The notes under the pieces are model-generated. The model searched no databases. It saw nothing but the letters and a program-made list of their open reading frames with translations, and had not been told where the DNA came from. The position numbers and the translations under genes are program-made. 50,529 nt of DNA from Candidatus Anaeroferrophillacea bacterium (GTDB lineage Bacteria > Desulfobacterota > Anaeroferrophillalia > Anaeroferrophillales > Anaeroferrophillaceae), in assembly GCA_016933675.1 (NCBI GenBank), contig JAFGAM010000010.1, positions 1 to 50,529 on the forward strand. The letters are read 5' to 3'. How positions within the stretch are numbered: the first letter of the stretch is position 1; every line of letters begins with the position of its first letter. Below are positions 49,968-50,529 of this stretch, piece after piece.

Positions 49968-50476
49968 CTATTGGGTCAACCCTTTGTCATAATCACTTCT
50001 CAGATCGAACTGAAACAGCTTCAGATACAGCGCGGCATGCTCCTTGAAATCATCCAAAGAGAGCATCTCCTCAGGCGAGGATGAGATGGATACTCCGGAA
50101 CGGAGTTGCTCCATCCCCGAGCTGAGTTCATCCATCTCTCTTGTGATCCTGAATTTCTCGGACATCCGCGCTCTGTCCCATTCCAATATATCGATGTACT
50201 GGGCGGTAAATGCCTTGCAATGCGCAACCCTCTCCGTATCGATTTTTCGGTCCAGTACGGCCGCCTCTTTTATGTCCTCGGGTTTTCCCTCGTGGGCGCC
50301 GTCCGGCAGATCCGCCCCATATCCAGTCCGGTATAGGCATTCAGAATCCGTGAAATTCTGGTGTTCCGGAAGGTGCTGGCCATGCTCTCGACTTTTCGGA
50401 CCCGATCCGCGAGATCGACGTGCAACGCCTTTTTCCGGGCCTGCAGCGCCTCGAACTTCTCCTGGATTTGAGCCAT
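49968..50476 (-). pseudogene. Frameshifted coiled-coil protein gene
   Basis: Two frames form one sensible protein of ~165 residues. The first (ATG 50476, MAQIQEKFEALQARKKALHV ... ISRILNAYTGLDMGRI) ends at 50270. From about 50310 a second frame carries GAHEGKPEDIKEAAVLDRKI, then YIDILEWDRARMSEKFRITREMDELSSGMEQL and stops at 49968. A one-base change near 50300-50325 (GGGGCGGATCTGCCGG) would rejoin them. It is helical, Lys/Glu/Arg-rich, without signal peptide. No ribosome site is visible before 50476, where a microsatellite starts. It could be a real pseudogene or an assembly/base-call error near a contig end. Confidence 0.55.
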
Positions 50477-50477
50477 G

Positions 50478-50529
50478 GAGATGATGAGATGATAGATGAT
50501 AGGAGATGAGATGAGATGAGATGAGATGA
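50478..50529. repeat. GATGA/ATGAG microsatellite at the window edge
   Basis: Degenerate GATGA-type units from about 50478 become a pure ATGAG pentamer run from about 50503 to the end. Simple repeats at the exact end suggest an assembly break. Confidence 0.8.

Overview
This is a high-GC bacterial chromosome window packed with genes. The gene families point to an anaerobic Desulfobacterota (deltaproteobacterial) organism such as a Desulfuromonadales or sulfate-reducer relative. Supporting families are DUF3793, exported FmdE-type proteins, an LbtU porin, a CRP/HcpR-type regulator with TGTGA-N6-TCACA operators, an ABC/secretin repertoire, and an HmuSTUV-like set with a CobN-like protein, DUF2162 and DUF2149. 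That placement is inference; no rRNA, tRNA or housekeeping gene is present to test it.

Layout. (1) 1-7.2 kb, metal handling: a P1B-type ATPase with an HMA2 module, a stand-alone HMA2 protein and a Pro/Gly/Tyr-rich protein cut by the window edge (one operon, minus strand), then an LbtU-like porin, a DUF4198 periplasmic protein, feoA, and a divergent DtxR/MntR-type repressor. (2) 7.5-11.4 kb: DUF3793, a CRP-family regulator, flavodoxin, a stand-alone winged-helix protein, a GntR/FadR regulator and a small exported protein. (3) 11.5-21.9 kb, plus strand: a type IV pilus/type II secretion-like operon (PilP/GspC-like, secretin, PilT-type and PilB/GspE-type ATPases, PilC/GspF platform, a GspG-like protein without a prepilin signal, a HAMP protein, a SurA-like protein, an unknown exported protein and a GGDEF diguanylate cyclase). 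(4) 22-26.3 kb: two exported FmdE-family genes, each behind an almost identical CRP-class-II promoter; an ABC-2 exporter; and a fourth such promoter that leads only to a terminator (candidate small RNA or relic). (5) 26.4-29.8 kb: a decayed sensor kinase/HPt gene, a dispersed-repeat stretch, and an FAD-dependent dehydrogenase-like gene.

(6) 30.1-48.3 kb, all minus strand, is the most striking part: an 18-kb corrinoid/cobalt island. A cobalamin riboswitch with an intrinsic terminator leads btuB, a small Cys-containing protein, btuF-btuC-btuD, a DUF1007 protein and a NicO-type cobalt/nickel transporter. A second cobalamin riboswitch with an apparent translational platform then leads a TonB-dependent receptor, an exported and membrane-anchored CobN-like protein, a DUF2162 membrane protein, an ExbB/MotA-like channel, a DUF2149 ExbD-like protein, and a fusion of a BtuF-like binding protein to a CbiZ adenosylcobinamide amidohydrolase. 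The inferred picture is an outer-membrane and periplasmic station that imports corrinoids and may remodel them (metal removal or insertion, and lower-ligand removal) before or alongside BtuCD import. The riboswitches tie this to cobalamin even though the receptor-CobN-DUF2162-ExbB-DUF2149 order resembles the heme HmuRSTUV operon of Bacteroidetes.

(7) 48.5-50.5 kb: repeats, an OmpA-family protein and a frameshifted coiled-coil gene, in sequence that looks less GC-rich than the rest, ending in a 5-bp microsatellite at the window edge.
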